Assembly: GCF_003268885.1 (NCBI RefSeq)
Contig: NZ_QLSX01000013.1
Location: forward strand, 1,522-65,521
Direction of reading: 5' to 3'
DNA length: 64,000 bases
DNA from: Onishia taeanensis
GTDB taxonomy: Bacteria > Pseudomonadota > Gammaproteobacteria > Pseudomonadales > Halomonadaceae
Position 1 is the stretch's first letter. Each line of letters starts with the position of its first letter. The notes beneath the pieces are model-generated. The model ran no database searches. It worked only from the letters and a program-made list of their open reading frames with translations, and had not been told where the DNA came from. Below, one piece after another: positions 1 to 9,120 of this stretch. The position numbers and the translations under genes are program-made.

Positions 1-208
1 GTTCGCTGCCGCCCAGGCAGCTCAGAAACGGACAACTCGGGCGGCACGCTCCCCGGTGGCGTTCGCTGCCGCCCAGGCAGCTCAGAAAAGGCAAAAGAAA
101 GCCCGCACTGGGCGGGCAAGGTTCGCTGCCGCCCAGGCAGCTCAGAAAATCTCGAGCAGCTCCACCGGGTTGATGCCGGTGTTCGCTGCCGCCCAGGCAG
201 CTTAGGTA
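1..208 (+). CRISPR. Type I-F CRISPR array, distal end (4 repeats, 3 spacers visible)
   Basis: Four 28-bp repeats start at 1, 61, 121 and 181, separated by three 32-bp spacers, an exact 60-bp period. The repeat carries the CTGCC/GGCAG stem and ends in CTCAGAAA, close to the CTAAGAAA crRNA handle of type I-F (Csy) systems, so transcription should run left to right. The fourth repeat is degenerate in its last bases (cttaggta instead of ctcagaaa), which marks the leader-distal, oldest end. Because the window opens exactly on a repeat, the array continues to the left, where the leader and cas genes are expected; none are in this window. Confidence 0.95.
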
Positions 209-216
209 TCCATGCA

Positions 217-252
217 AAGGCCGGCCCGGGAGACAGCTCCCGGGCCGGCCTT
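217..252 (-). terminator. Terminator of the glycerophosphodiesterase gene
   Basis: A perfect 16-bp GC-rich inverted repeat (217-232 with 237-252) with a 4-nt loop lies just past the stop codon of the minus-strand gene ending at 283 and separates it from the CRISPR array. The T-run on the minus side is short. Confidence 0.75.
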
Positions 253-282
253 ATGCGTGCGAGCGCGAGATTGGGTGCGGGT

Positions 283-1206
283 TCAGTCCACGATGGCGTT
301 CAGGCGGTCGGGGAAGTTGGTGAACATGCCGTCGACGCCCCAGTCGATCAGCCGCTGCATGTCTGCCGGTTCGTTGATGGTATAGGGATGCACCAGCAGG
401 CCGTTGGCGTGGGCTTGGTCGACGAAGCTGGCATCGATAACGTCCTGGCCTTCGTAGGTGACGTTGGGGCCGATGCCGACGGCGTAGTCGGCGATGGCCT
501 GAAAGTCGGCGTCGGTGATCTCAGCGGGGGCCGGGGTCACGCCGGTCCATTCGACGAGGCCGTCGCTGTCTTCAGTGGTGGAATACCACACCAGCTGCAC
601 CAGCGGGATGTCAGGGTTGAGCGCATGGATCTGCTGCAGGCTGTCCTGGCTGAACGATTGGATGATCACGGAGCCGGCGTCCACGAGGCCTTCTGCTTCA
701 AGCGTCTCGACCAGGGCGCGCTGCAGTTCGGGGTAGCGTTCGGGCGACTTGGTCTCGATGTAGTAGCGCACGTCGTCGCCGTAGCGGTCGATCACTTCGT
801 CCAGGGTCAGCAGCTGGGCGCCGGCGTAGGCGTCATCGGCGCGCTCGGGGTGAGCCTGGTTGAACCAGGAGCCGGCATCCAGGGCCTTGAGCGCTTCAAG
901 GGTGTGATCCTTTACGTTGCCTTCGCCGTTGGTGGTGCGATCCAGGGTGTCGTCATGAATCACCATCAGCCGGTTGTCGGCGCTCATGTGAAGGTCCAGC
1001 TCGAGGTAGTCAGCTCCCATGTCGCGGGCTTTGTCGTAGGCGGGCCAGGTGTGCTCCGGGGCGTAACCGCTTGCCCCGCGGTGGGCGATGATCTGGAAGC
1101 CCTGAAGGTCGGTGAGCTGTTGTTCGAGCGCGTCGGCCTGGGCGGCGAGCGGGGTGATGCCAAGTGCGAGGATGGCGGCGAGCGGTAGACGAGGAAGGTG
1201 TTTCAT
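283..1206 (-). CDS. glpQ: Secreted glycerophosphodiester phosphodiesterase
   Basis: The 307-residue protein begins with a signal peptide (about residues 1-25, ending AAQADA) and continues as a GDPD TIM barrel. Visible family marks are IIAHRGASGYAPEH near residue 39, the metal-binding ELDLHMSADN, and VIHDDTLDRTTNG with the second catalytic His. It should hydrolyse glycerophosphodiesters to glycerol-3-phosphate plus an alcohol in the periplasm, a way to scavenge phosphate and glycerol from phospholipid debris. The ATG at 1206 has AAGGG upstream. The gene stands alone, with its own terminator next to the CRISPR array. The symbol follows the periplasmic GlpQ type; substrate preference cannot be read from sequence. 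Confidence 0.9.
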   Translation of the reverse strand: MKHLPRLPLAAILALGITPLAAQADALEQQLTDLQGFQIIAHRGASGYAPEHTWPAYDKARDMGADYLELDLHMSADNRLMVIHDDTLDRTTNGEGNVKDHTLEALKALDAGSWFNQAHPERADDAYAGAQLLTLDEVIDRYGDDVRYYIETKSPERYPELQRALVETLEAEGLVDAGSVIIQSFSQDSLQQIHALNPDIPLVQLVWYSTTEDSDGLVEWTGVTPAPAEITDADFQAIADYAVGIGPNVTYEGQDVIDASFVDQAHANGLLVHPYTINEPADMQRLIDWGVDGMFTNFPDRLNAIVD

Positions 1207-1405
1207 GAGGACCCTTTTATTGAATGTTCGTGCAATAACCTAGCGCTCCTGCGGCGCATTGGCAACGTCAGGCTCGGCCAGGCAAGAAGGTCTGCCTGCC
1301 GATGCACGGCGACACGCCGAGCGTAGGCGATGATTGAGTAGCGTTTAAAAGAAGGGCCGGTGAGGGCTGATGACGTTGACAGAATCCGTAGGGATGCCTA
1401 GATTG

Positions 1406-1428
1406 CAAATGACAATCGTTATCATTTG
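1406..1428 (+). promoter_or_regulatory. Candidate Fur box upstream of the 82-aa gene
   Basis: The 19-mer AATGACAATCGTTATCATT (1408-1426) differs from the Fur-box permutation AATGATAATCATTATCATT at two positions, and it sits inside a dyad with arms CAAATGA and TCATTTG. It ends 24 bp before the start codon at 1452, where it could occlude the promoter. Fur recognition is inferred from similarity to the known consensus. Confidence 0.7.
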
Positions 1429-1451
1429 TTGGTCCTATCAAGGAGAGCGTC

Positions 1452-1700
1452 ATGCCCTATCAGATCGATACCCGTCTCAAGGGAGCCAACCCTAGCCTGC
1501 AGATTCGTGATTCAAGCTCTGGCTCTGTGCGCCTGGCCTGGGAATACCCGCGTCGCGCCTCGTCTGATGGTGAAGACGAGGAATTGTTGGCGCTCAAGCG
1601 CGAGGAAGCGATCCATGAGCTGTTCCGTCGCCTGTTTCTGCTGACCACGGAGCAGTACTTGAAAGGGGAAGCAGGCGATGGCGAAGGCACGCGGATGTGA
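1452..1700 (+). CDS. Small conserved-looking protein behind a Fur box
   Basis: An 82-residue soluble protein with no signal peptide or membrane segment. AGGAG at 1441-1445 precedes the ATG. The first half is probably beta-rich, and the second half (DEELLALKREEAIHELFRRL onward) looks like a charged amphipathic helix. I do not recognise the family. The strong ribosome-binding site and the Fur-like palindrome just upstream argue that the gene is real and iron-responsive. Its stop codon (1698-1700) directly abuts the stop codon of the convergent hydrolase gene at 1701, leaving no gap for a terminator. Confidence 0.7.
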   Translation: MPYQIDTRLKGANPSLQIRDSSSGSVRLAWEYPRRASSDGEDEELLALKREEAIHELFRRLFLLTTEQYLKGEAGDGEGTRM

Positions 1701-2447
1701 TTAGGGCGCCGGCGTGCCCAGGGTCTCCTCGAGCAGGTCCTTGAAGGCGGCCCAGGAGTGCTGGTCGGCGCGGGCGTCATAGCGGTCGCTGCCCAGCACG
1801 GTGAAGGCATGCGGGGCGCCGGAGTAGATCTGGATCTCGTAGGTGGCGTTGGTGGCTTCAAGCTCCTGGGATAGGGCGGCGACCTGGTCCATGCCGATCG
1901 ACTCGTCGGCGCCGCCATGAGCCACCAGCAGTGGCGGCATGTCGGCGGGATAAGCTTGGCCTTCGGGGGTGGCGAGGCCGCCATGGAAGGTGGCGTAGCC
2001 CTTGATGTGCTCGGCGAGGCCGGAGCGAGCCAGCTCGAGGACCACGGCGCCGCCGAAGCAGTAGCCCATCACCACGGTGTCGGTGGCGCCCAGTCGCTGC
2101 GCCTGGGCGAGTGCCGCCAGGGTGCGCTCGCGCATGGCCTCGCGGTCTTCGTAGAGCTTGGCGGTCTCGGCCTTCTTGGCGTCGGTATCCACCGGGCGGT
2201 TGCCGGCGCCGTAGAGGTCGGCGGCGAAGGCGTCATAGCCCTGCGCGGCCAGCATATCGGCGCGGCGGATCTCGTAGTCGGTCAGCCCATCCCAGTCGTG
2301 AATGATCAGCACGCCGCCCTTGGGCTCGCCCTGGGCGGCGGCGTGGTAGCCCTGATAGGGCTGGCCGTTGATTTCGTAGTCGACGGCCTGACCGGCCAGC
2401 GCCGGGGCGGCAGCGACACTCAGCAGCAGCGAATAAAGGGCTTTCAT
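1701..2447 (-). CDS. Exported dienelactone hydrolase family protein
   Basis: An alpha/beta hydrolase of about 248 residues. I place the start at 2447, where GGAGG precedes the ATG and the protein opens with a clean signal peptide (MKALYSLLLSVAAAPALA); an upstream in-frame start would add 13 unlikely residues. Dienelactone-hydrolase features are the nucleophile elbow GYCFGG (Cys), a later VAHGGADESI (Asp region) and GAPHAFT (His). The native substrate cannot be told; periplasmic DLH relatives act on varied esters or lactones. The gene is monocistronic and its 5' flank holds a 15-bp tandem repeat. Confidence 0.85.
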   Translation of the reverse strand: MKALYSLLLSVAAAPALAGQAVDYEINGQPYQGYHAAAQGEPKGGVLIIHDWDGLTDYEIRRADMLAAQGYDAFAADLYGAGNRPVDTDAKKAETAKLYEDREAMRERTLAALAQAQRLGATDTVVMGYCFGGAVVLELARSGLAEHIKGYATFHGGLATPEGQAYPADMPPLLVAHGGADESIGMDQVAALSQELEATNATYEIQIYSGAPHAFTVLGSDRYDARADQHSWAAFKDLLEETLGTPAP

Positions 2448-2488
2448 GGCGAACCTCCGGGGCGGAGCAGCGACATCGCTGCTCACGG

Positions 2489-2563
2489 CAGTCAGGACGA
2501 TCTGGTCAATACGAGCTTGGCCAATACGAGCCTGATCATTATGCGCTTAGCCAAGCTGGGCTA
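2489..2563. repeat. 15-bp degenerate tandem repeat, about 5 units
   Basis: Successive 15-mers at 2489, 2504, 2519, 2534 and 2549 share the pattern of GGTCAATACGAGCTT and GGCCAATACGAGCCT, with the outer units more decayed. The array fills the gap between two minus-strand genes and its last unit includes the stop codon of the gene ending at 2561. Confidence 0.75.
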
Positions 2564-2872
2564 GTCGTCGTCATCGGGTAGCGTTGACTCGATGGCGCGC
2601 ATGGCGTCGGGCAGGCGCACCGTGTCGCCGATGATGAGTTTGCCGTGGGCCTGCTTGCGCTCGCCGGTGCGCGGGTTGGTCAGGGCGACCACTTCGCCGA
2701 TGCTGGTGTCGCCGTCGACGAAGGCCTCGACCCGCACGCGGGCAGTGATGCCATGGTAGTGGCCGGTGATGATGCTGCCCGGGTGCGGCTCGACGTACTC
2801 GTCTTGGGTATTGGCGTAGAAGGCGAGCACGCTGTACTTGCCGGGGTCATCCCATTCCACGTGCTTGTGCAT
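2561..2872 (-). CDS. Uncharacterised 103-aa protein
   Basis: A small soluble, acidic protein beginning MHKHVEWDDPGKYSVL and ending in a DDDD tail. AAGGAG lies nine bases before the ATG at 2872, and codon use matches the neighbours, so I take it as real. It has no signal peptide, membrane segment or cysteine motif. Several His and Asp residues near the N-terminus (HKHVEWDD, HPGSIITGHYHG) could bind metal, but I recognise no family. It is flanked on both sides by short tandem-repeat tracts. Confidence 0.65.
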   Translation of the reverse strand: MHKHVEWDDPGKYSVLAFYANTQDEYVEPHPGSIITGHYHGITARVRVEAFVDGDTSIGEVVALTNPRTGERKQAHGKLIIGDTVRLPDAMRAIESTLPDDDD

Positions 2873-2884
2873 CTTGGCGCTCCT

Positions 2885-2982
2885 TATCGGGCAATGAACT
2901 CGGGGTTATTAACTCTTGGACATCAACTCGTGGATATCAACTCTTTGTCATTAACTCAGGGCCATGAGTTCAGGGAATGAAT
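2885..2982. repeat. 14-bp degenerate tandem repeat, about 7 units
   Basis: Units at 2885, 2899, 2913, 2927, 2941, 2955 and 2969 follow a 14-bp rhythm around CTCGTGGATATCAA. Adjacent units differ at two to five positions, so the array is old or evolves fast. It lies directly upstream of the 103-aa gene. Confidence 0.75.
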
Positions 2983-3043
2983 CTGCTGCAACGTGCCGTC
3001 TGGCGTATGGGCGTTTCGCCTGGTCGGACGCTCTTCTTGGATA

Positions 3044-3151
3044 GTACTTATCTTAGTGCTTAGCTTACCCCCTAGATTAGCACTTAGCTTACCCCCTGGA
3101 TTAGCCCGTAGATTAGTACTTAGCTTAGTACGTAGCTCAGCCCTTAGATGA
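3044..3151. repeat. 12-bp degenerate tandem repeat, 9 units
   Basis: Nine consecutive 12-mers of the type GTACTTAGCTTA / CCCCCTAGATTA fill this stretch. Units 2-3 and 4-5 form a higher-order 24-bp repeat. An open frame through it on the minus strand only translates the repeat into a 4-residue periodicity and has no convincing start, so I treat the tract as non-coding. Confidence 0.85.
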
Positions 3152-3172
3152 GTCATTTTTGCGACCAACGAA

Positions 3173-3198
3173 AAAGCCCACCGCAGGCGGTGGGCTTT
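3173..3198 (-). terminator. Rho-independent terminator of typA
   Basis: An 11-bp stem (3173-3183 with 3188-3198) with loop CAGG is followed on the minus strand by TTTTTCG. It lies about 70 bp past the typA stop codon. Confidence 0.85.
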
Positions 3199-3203
3199 GT
3201 TGA

Positions 3204-3256
3204 TCATGGCGCGGGGCGCCATGACCTTCAAGGGCGACGGCGCTCCGAAGAGCGCC
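3204..3256. other. Two further hairpins in the typA 3' flank
   Basis: TCATGGCGC/GCGCCATGA (3204-3212 with 3216-3224) and GGCGCTC/GAGCGCC with loop CGAA (3239-3245 with 3250-3256) lie between the typA stop codon and its terminator. They probably form part of the mRNA 3' structure. Confidence 0.5.
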
Positions 3257-3266
3257 GGGGCGTAAG

Positions 3267-5096
<1,830 letters not shown>

Positions 5097-5412
5097 GAAG
5101 GGATCCTGCTGCGAAAATTGGGCGACATTATAGTATCCGGGCCGGTGCCCCTACCAGCGCTGTGCGCGAATTCTCGCCGCGGTCAGCACCAAGTCCTTGA
5201 TACCCAGCGCTTGAATCCTTGGCCTGGATGCCTTGAATCAGGGCGACATCCGGCATAGGCGGACCCGATCGGCGTTGGCCGCACGACACGAAGGACGTGA
5301 TTGACACGTGGAGAGGGACCAGGCGGGGATCAGAACGGGCGCGAGGGTGATCCGGGGATACTCTCTTGAACTCGTCTTTAACTCGTTGCGTTGCTCATTG
5401 AGGAACGCGGAA
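5097..5412. other. Intergenic region, no gene seen
   Basis: This 316-bp stretch separates typA from the next minus-strand gene and must hold the typA promoter. I see no convincing ORF, RNA gene or terminator; short near-repeats around 5205-5240 (CTTGAATC) are too weak to call. Confidence 0.5.
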
Positions 5413-5952
5413 TTATAGCGATATTTCCATGATACGCGCATGACAAGCGCGCAGACGCTCCACCAGGTCTTCGTGAGCGGTGTCGTCGAGGCCGGTATCG
5501 AAGCCTCCGATGCGCTCGAACCACTGGCGGGCGATGCACAGGGTACCGGGTGGGGTGGCGACATGCCACAGCCGCCGCAGGGTCGTTATCAGTGCGGGGG
5601 CGTGGGGCTGGAAGGTCATGGCATCCCATTGCTGATGCTCTAGCAGGTTGTCGACCTGGCTGAGCCAGCTGCTGCGTAGCCGTCCGTGGGGAGAAAGAAA
5701 GACCAGGATGTCGGCAGAGGTGATGCGGGCGATGGCGTTGCCACGGGCGCCGAAGGTGGCGTGATCGCAGACGGTGAAACGGGCGCCGAAGCGTCGGCTC
5801 AGCGTCGCCAGGCGTGCGTTCTCGGCGGTGCCGATGACCTGGATGTCGACCCGCGCCGGATGCCGGCGCACGGCTTCGTTGAGGGTGGCCAGGCAGCGTG
5901 GCAGTTGAGCGCCCATGAGCCTGGAATCAACGATAATGCTATAGGCCTTCAT
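5413..5952 (-). CDS. Small GT2-like glycosyltransferase domain protein
   Basis: I start this 179-residue protein at 5952, where GCAGGAGCG precedes the ATG; the longer frame to 6219 has no good start signal. The N-terminus MKAYSIIVDSRL resembles the first strand of a family-2 nucleotide-sugar transferase. The central RGNAIARITSADILVFLSPH resembles the stretch of GT-A folds around the DxD position, and FERIGGFDTGLDD...EDLVERLR resembles their acceptor-side 'GGFD...ED' motif. The DxD aspartates themselves are not clear (LSPHG stands where LDADT-like residues usually are), so catalytic activity is uncertain. It may be a degenerate or specialised transferase; no neighbour indicates the pathway. 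Confidence 0.6.
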   Translation of the reverse strand: MKAYSIIVDSRLMGAQLPRCLATLNEAVRRHPARVDIQVIGTAENARLATLSRRFGARFTVCDHATFGARGNAIARITSADILVFLSPHGRLRSSWLSQVDNLLEHQQWDAMTFQPHAPALITTLRRLWHVATPPGTLCIARQWFERIGGFDTGLDDTAHEDLVERLRACHARIMEISL

Positions 5953-6201
5953 CTGCGGTGACGCTCCTGCGTGGATTTGGGCAACGCGCTCATGGGGGCG
6001 TATCGCGGTGTGGGATGTCACCGGCTCCAGGCATTTCGGGCAACGAAGGCGCCAGGCTGCACCTTTGTTGTGTAATAAAGTGTAGCTTTGAGTTTCATAA
6101 GGTAGCAATACTATCTTTAGCTGATATGACCGGGGTCCGAGGGCTTGGTTCGACTCATTCAAACTGGTGGGACGGCTCAACGTGGCACGCGGCGTCACGG
6201 G
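5953..6201. other. Upstream part of the glnA regulatory region
   Basis: No gene is supported here. The stretch separates the divergently oriented glycosyltransferase-like gene from the NtrC sites of glnA and presumably carries the promoter of the former. Confidence 0.45.
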
Positions 6202-6218
6202 TGTGATGTTTTGGTGCA
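6202..6218 (+). promoter_or_regulatory. NtrC-binding site 1 of glnA
   Basis: TGTGATGTTTTGGTGCA matches the classical enterobacterial NtrC site TGCACTATTTTGGTGCA at 13 of 17 positions, with a perfect right half-site. It is centred 31 bp upstream of site 2, about three helical turns. Confidence 0.75.
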
Positions 6219-6232
6219 TGCCCGGTTAATTG

Positions 6233-6249
6233 TGTTCAATTTTGGTGCA
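6233..6249 (+). promoter_or_regulatory. NtrC-binding site 2 of glnA
   Basis: TGTTCAATTTTGGTGCA matches TGCACTATTTTGGTGCA at 14 of 17 positions. The 31-bp spacing to site 1 is close to that of the paired NtrC enhancer sites of E. coli glnA. It lies about 165 bp upstream of the expected start of transcription. Confidence 0.8.
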
Positions 6250-6380
6250 TCGAGTGCGCCAGCAAGACGAGAGACGCGTCCAAAAAGGCGAATAATGGGG
6301 TCTTTTCGTTGGTGGAGATCAGGAAAAAATCATTTTTAATCAGCCGGTTATTCCTTTCCTTTGTCCGCTGTGCGCCATTT

Positions 6381-6396
6381 TGGCACGTCCCCTGCA
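6381..6396 (+). promoter_or_regulatory. Sigma54 promoter of glnA
   Basis: TGGCACGTCCCCTGCA has the -24 GG and -12 GC exactly ten bases apart and matches TGGCACG-N4-TTGCA at all but one conserved position. Transcription should begin near 6407, leaving a leader of about 185 nt. Confidence 0.88.
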
Positions 6397-6592
6397 TTAT
6401 ACTTTCCAGTGACATTTTTCAGTGACATGACACCTTTCATGTCCTGTACCGGCGACCATGGGCCTCGGGCCTTTGGCATGGTACAAACGATTCGGTCCCG
6501 TTTTGCTATAGCGGCGGGCCCGAGGCACGTAATGACCTCGCCGGGCACGCACGCCAACCACAAGAGCCATCGCTCATCCTCTGGAGGACACT

Positions 6593-7999
6593 ATGTCTGA
6601 GAAGACCCTCGCACTGATTGAAGAACACGACATCAAGTGGGTAGACCTGCGCTTCACCGATACCATCGGTAAAGAGCAGCATGTCACCATTCCGGCGCAC
6701 TCCGTGGACGAGGAATTCTTCGACAACGGCCAGATGTTCGATGGTTCTTCCATCTCTGGCTGGAAGGGCATCAACGAGTCCGACATGATCCTGCGCCCGG
6801 AAGACGGCAGCGCCTACCTGGACCCGTTCACCGAAGACGCCACCCTGGTGCTGCGCTGCGATATCATCGAGCCGGCCACCATGCAGGGCTACGAGCGTGA
6901 TCCGCGCTCCATCGCCAAGCGCGCCGAGGCGTACCTGCAGTCCACCGGCCTTGGCGATACCGCCTTCTTCGGGCCGGAACCCGAGTTCTTCATCTTCGAC
7001 GAAGTGCACTGGAAGTCCGATATCCAGGGCTCCATGTACAAGATCACCTCCGAAGAAGGTGCCTGGGCCACCGACAGCGTCGTCGAAGGCGGCAACCTGG
7101 GTCACCGTCCGCGCGTCAAGGGCGGCTACTTCCCGGTCCCGCCGGTGGATAGCTTCCACGACATGCGCGGCGCCATGTGTAACACCCTGGAAGCCATCGG
7201 CCAGAGCGTCGAAGTGCACCACCACGAGGTGTCCAACGCCGGCCAGAACGAGATCGGGGTCAAGTTCAACACCCTGGTCAAGAAGGCCGACGAAGTGCAG
7301 TCCATGAAGTACGTGATCCACAACGTGGCTCACGCCTATGGCAAGACGGCCACCTTCATGCCCAAGCCGCTGGTCGGTGACAACGGTTCCGGCATGCACG
7401 TCCACCAGTCCTTCTGGAAAGACGGCGTCAACCAGTTTGCCGGTGACGAGTACGCGGGCCTGTCCGAAATGGCGCTCTACTACATCGGCGGCATCATCAA
7501 GCACGCTCGTGCCCTGAACGCCTTCACCAACGCTTCTACCAACTCCTACAAGCGTCTGGTGCCGGGCTTCGAAGCGCCGGTGATGCTGGCCTACTCGGCG
7601 CGTAACCGCTCCGCGTCCATCCGCATTCCCTACACCGCAAGCCCGAAGGGCAAGCGCATCGAGGCCCGCTTCCCGGACCCGACCGCCAACCCTTACCTGT
7701 GCTTCTCGGCGATGCTGATGGCCGGTCTCGATGGCATCAAGAACAAGATCCATCCTGGCGATGCCATGGACAAGAACCTCTATGACCTGCCGCCGGAAGA
7801 GGGCAAGGCCATTCCCACCGTCGCCGAGAGCCTGGACCAGGCCCTGGACGCGCTGGACGCCGATCGTGCCTTCCTGACCGAAGGTGGCGTCTTCACCGAC
7901 GATATGATCGATGCCTACATCGAGCTCAAGGAAGAAGACGTTGAGCGTCTGCGTATGACCACGCATCCGGTCGAGTTCGACATGTACTATAGCTGCTAA
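6593..7999 (+). CDS. glnA: Glutamine synthetase type I
   Basis: The 468-residue length is typical of the dodecameric bacterial enzyme that makes glutamine from glutamate, ammonia and ATP. Visible motifs are [11 protein letters not shown], the metal/ATP region PEPEFFIFD, the glutamate-binding [10 protein letters not shown], and the adenylylation loop NLYDLPPEE (Tyr near residue 398), so activity should be tuned by the GlnE adenylyltransferase. The C-terminus reads MYYSC. GGAGG precedes the ATG. Transcription is clearly nitrogen-controlled (two NtrC sites and a sigma54 promoter upstream) and ends at a strong terminator at 8058, so glnA is separate from ntrBC here. Confidence 0.98.
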   Translation: MSEKTLALIEEHDIKWVDLRFTDTIGKEQHVTIPAHSVDEEFFDNGQMFDGSSISGWKGINESDMILRPEDGSAYLDPFTEDATLVLRCDIIEPATMQGYERDPRSIAKRAEAYLQSTGLGDTAFFGPEPEFFIFDEVHWKSDIQGSMYKITSEEGAWATDSVVEGGNLGHRPRVKGGYFPVPPVDSFHDMRGAMCNTLEAIGQSVEVHHHEVSNAGQNEIGVKFNTLVKKADEVQSMKYVIHNVAHAYGKTATFMPKPLVGDNGSGMHVHQSFWKDGVNQFAGDEYAGLSEMALYYIGGIIKHARALNAFTNASTNSYKRLVPGFEAPVMLAYSARNRSASIRIPYTASPKGKRIEARFPDPTANPYLCFSAMLMAGLDGIKNKIHPGDAMDKNLYDLPPEEGKAIPTVAESLDQALDALDADRAFLTEGGVFTDDMIDAYIELKEEDVERLRMTTHPVEFDMYYSC

Positions 8000-8057
8000 G
8001 AACAGCTGCTGATTGCCGCCGCCGGCTCAATGGCCGGTGAGCTGGTTAGTCGCCCAA

Positions 8058-8085
8058 GGGGGCCGCTCACGCGGCCCCCTTTTTT
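8058..8085 (+). terminator. Rho-independent terminator of glnA
   Basis: The perfect 9-bp stem GGGGGCCGC/GCGGCCCCC (8058-8066 with 8071-8079) with loop TCAC is followed by six T. Confidence 0.95.
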
Positions 8086-8099
8086 GGTTACACTCGGCG

Positions 8100-8176
8100 T
8101 AGCCAGTAGCCAGTAGCCAGTAGCCAGTAGCCAGTAGCCAGTAGCCAGTAGCCAGTAGCCAGTAGCCAGTAGCCAG
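8100..8176. repeat. Perfect heptamer array TAGCCAG x 11
   Basis: Eleven exact copies of a 7-bp unit (77 bp) lie between the glnA terminator and the next gene. Because the unit length is not a multiple of three and the copies are identical, the tract is expected to gain or lose units by strand slippage. It sits where the promoter of the downstream gene should be. Confidence 0.97.
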
Positions 8177-8200
8177 CCGTCGACCCAGGGAGAGCAAGTG

Positions 8201-8914
8201 ATGCTAAGCGTCAGGAGAGTCGCCACGGGCGCCATGTCGGCGGTCTGGCCGGAGAAGGGGCCGTTGAGAATGCTGCCGTTGAGGATGCGGTCGAGAGTGA
8301 TGTCGCTGGGAGTCGCGTCCTTGCTACTCGCCCTGGTGCCCGTCATCGCGTCGTCGGCCACGGTATACCGCCACGTCGACGAGCAGGGCAACGTCAGTTA
8401 CTCCGACCGTCCGGATAGCGGCGAGGCGGTGACGCTTTCCCCGCTGACCGTGGTGCCGGCGACCCCCGATGCGTCTTCGTCGTCACTCAGTAGTAGCCCG
8501 CGAAGTAGCGCACGCAATAGCAACAGCCAGCCGGCGGCACCTCCCTTCCTGCCCTATTCGACCTTTCGCATCGCGTCCCCCAAGAATGAGCAGACGCTGC
8601 CGACGGGCTATGCCGGCAATGTCCAGGTCGAGCTGTCGATCGAGCCTGAGCTGCGTGACGATCATCGGGTGCGCCTGTTGGTCGATGGCCAGATCAGCCA
8701 GTCGGCGATGCACTCGCCGGTGTTCATGGTGACCGGCCTTGAACGCGGCGAGCACCAACTGGTAGCCGAACTGCTGGATGCCGATGGCCGGGTGCGCCAT
8801 CGCAGTGAGCCGGTAACGCTCTTCGTGCAGCGCGCCAGCGTCAACCTGCCCCGCAATCCGAATAACCCCAGCAATTCCGGCAATGCTGGCGGCTCAAATA
8901 GCGCGGCGCCATAA
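8201..8914 (+). CDS. Exported DUF4124 domain protein
   Basis: The protein of about 237 residues has a hydrophobic signal segment (SLGVASLLLALVPVIASSA) followed by the DUF4124 motif VYRHVDEQGNVSYSDRP, a Ser/Asn-rich linker, a possible Ig-like beta domain (about residues 120-210), and a low-complexity NPNNPSNSGNAGG tail. AGGGAGA precedes the ATG at 8201, but ATGs at 8285 or 8300 would give a more ordinary signal peptide, so the start is uncertain. A DUF4124 protein between glnA and ntrB is a recurrent arrangement in pseudomonads and relatives (from memory); its function is unknown. A 15-bp direct duplication at 8261-8290 falls in the uncertain N-terminal part. Confidence 0.85.
   Translation: MLSVRRVATGAMSAVWPEKGPLRMLPLRMRSRVMSLGVASLLLALVPVIASSATVYRHVDEQGNVSYSDRPDSGEAVTLSPLTVVPATPDASSSSLSSSPRSSARNSNSQPAAPPFLPYSTFRIASPKNEQTLPTGYAGNVQVELSIEPELRDDHRVRLLVDGQISQSAMHSPVFMVTGLERGEHQLVAELLDADGRVRHRSEPVTLFVQRASVNLPRNPNNPSNSGNAGGSNSAAP
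8261..8290. repeat. 15-bp direct duplication in the DUF4124 5' end
   Basis: CCGTTGAGAATGCTG is followed at once by CCGTTGAGGATGCGG (12 of 15 identical). It is in frame and adds five residues before the signal peptide. Confidence 0.7.
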
Positions 8915-9000
8915 TCGGCGCCACGCTTCTTGATTCCCCTCTGCTTCCTCGCCGCAGCAGTCGCTTATGGTGAGGCCTGCGGCGACAGTGGGCATGGTTT

Positions 9001-9017
9001 TGCACTAACATGGTGCA
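9001..9017 (+). promoter_or_regulatory. NtrC-binding site upstream of ntrBC
   Basis: TGCACTAACATGGTGCA has both half-sites of the NtrC consensus intact. It is centred about 85 bp upstream of the predicted sigma54 start. Confidence 0.88.
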
Positions 9018-9069
9018 GTCAATGATGACTCTTGTTTCTCTATGGCTGTAATGGCGGCCTTGTGCAGGC

Positions 9070-9085
9070 TGGCGCGGTTCTTGCA
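9070..9085 (+). promoter_or_regulatory. Sigma54 promoter of ntrBC
   Basis: TGGCGCGGTTCTTGCA has the GG-N10-GC spacing and matches the consensus except G for A at one position. The start is expected near 9096, only about 25 bp before the ntrB start codon. Confidence 0.85.
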
Positions 9086-9120
9086 CAGCTATAGGGAATG
9101 CTGACCGAGCGAAGTGCACC

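Noticed and set aside
2956-3231. A 91-codon minus-strand frame through the 12-bp array
   Set aside because: Its sequence is only the translated repeat (KLST/NLRA periodicity), with no good start signal, and it overlaps the typA terminator.
6506-7966. A 486-codon frame opposite glnA
   Set aside because: Antisense shadow of glnA with low-complexity translation and no family resemblance.
8915-9000. Terminator after the DUF4124 gene
   Set aside because: The short GGCGCC-type repeats around the stop codon do not form a convincing stem followed by T residues.
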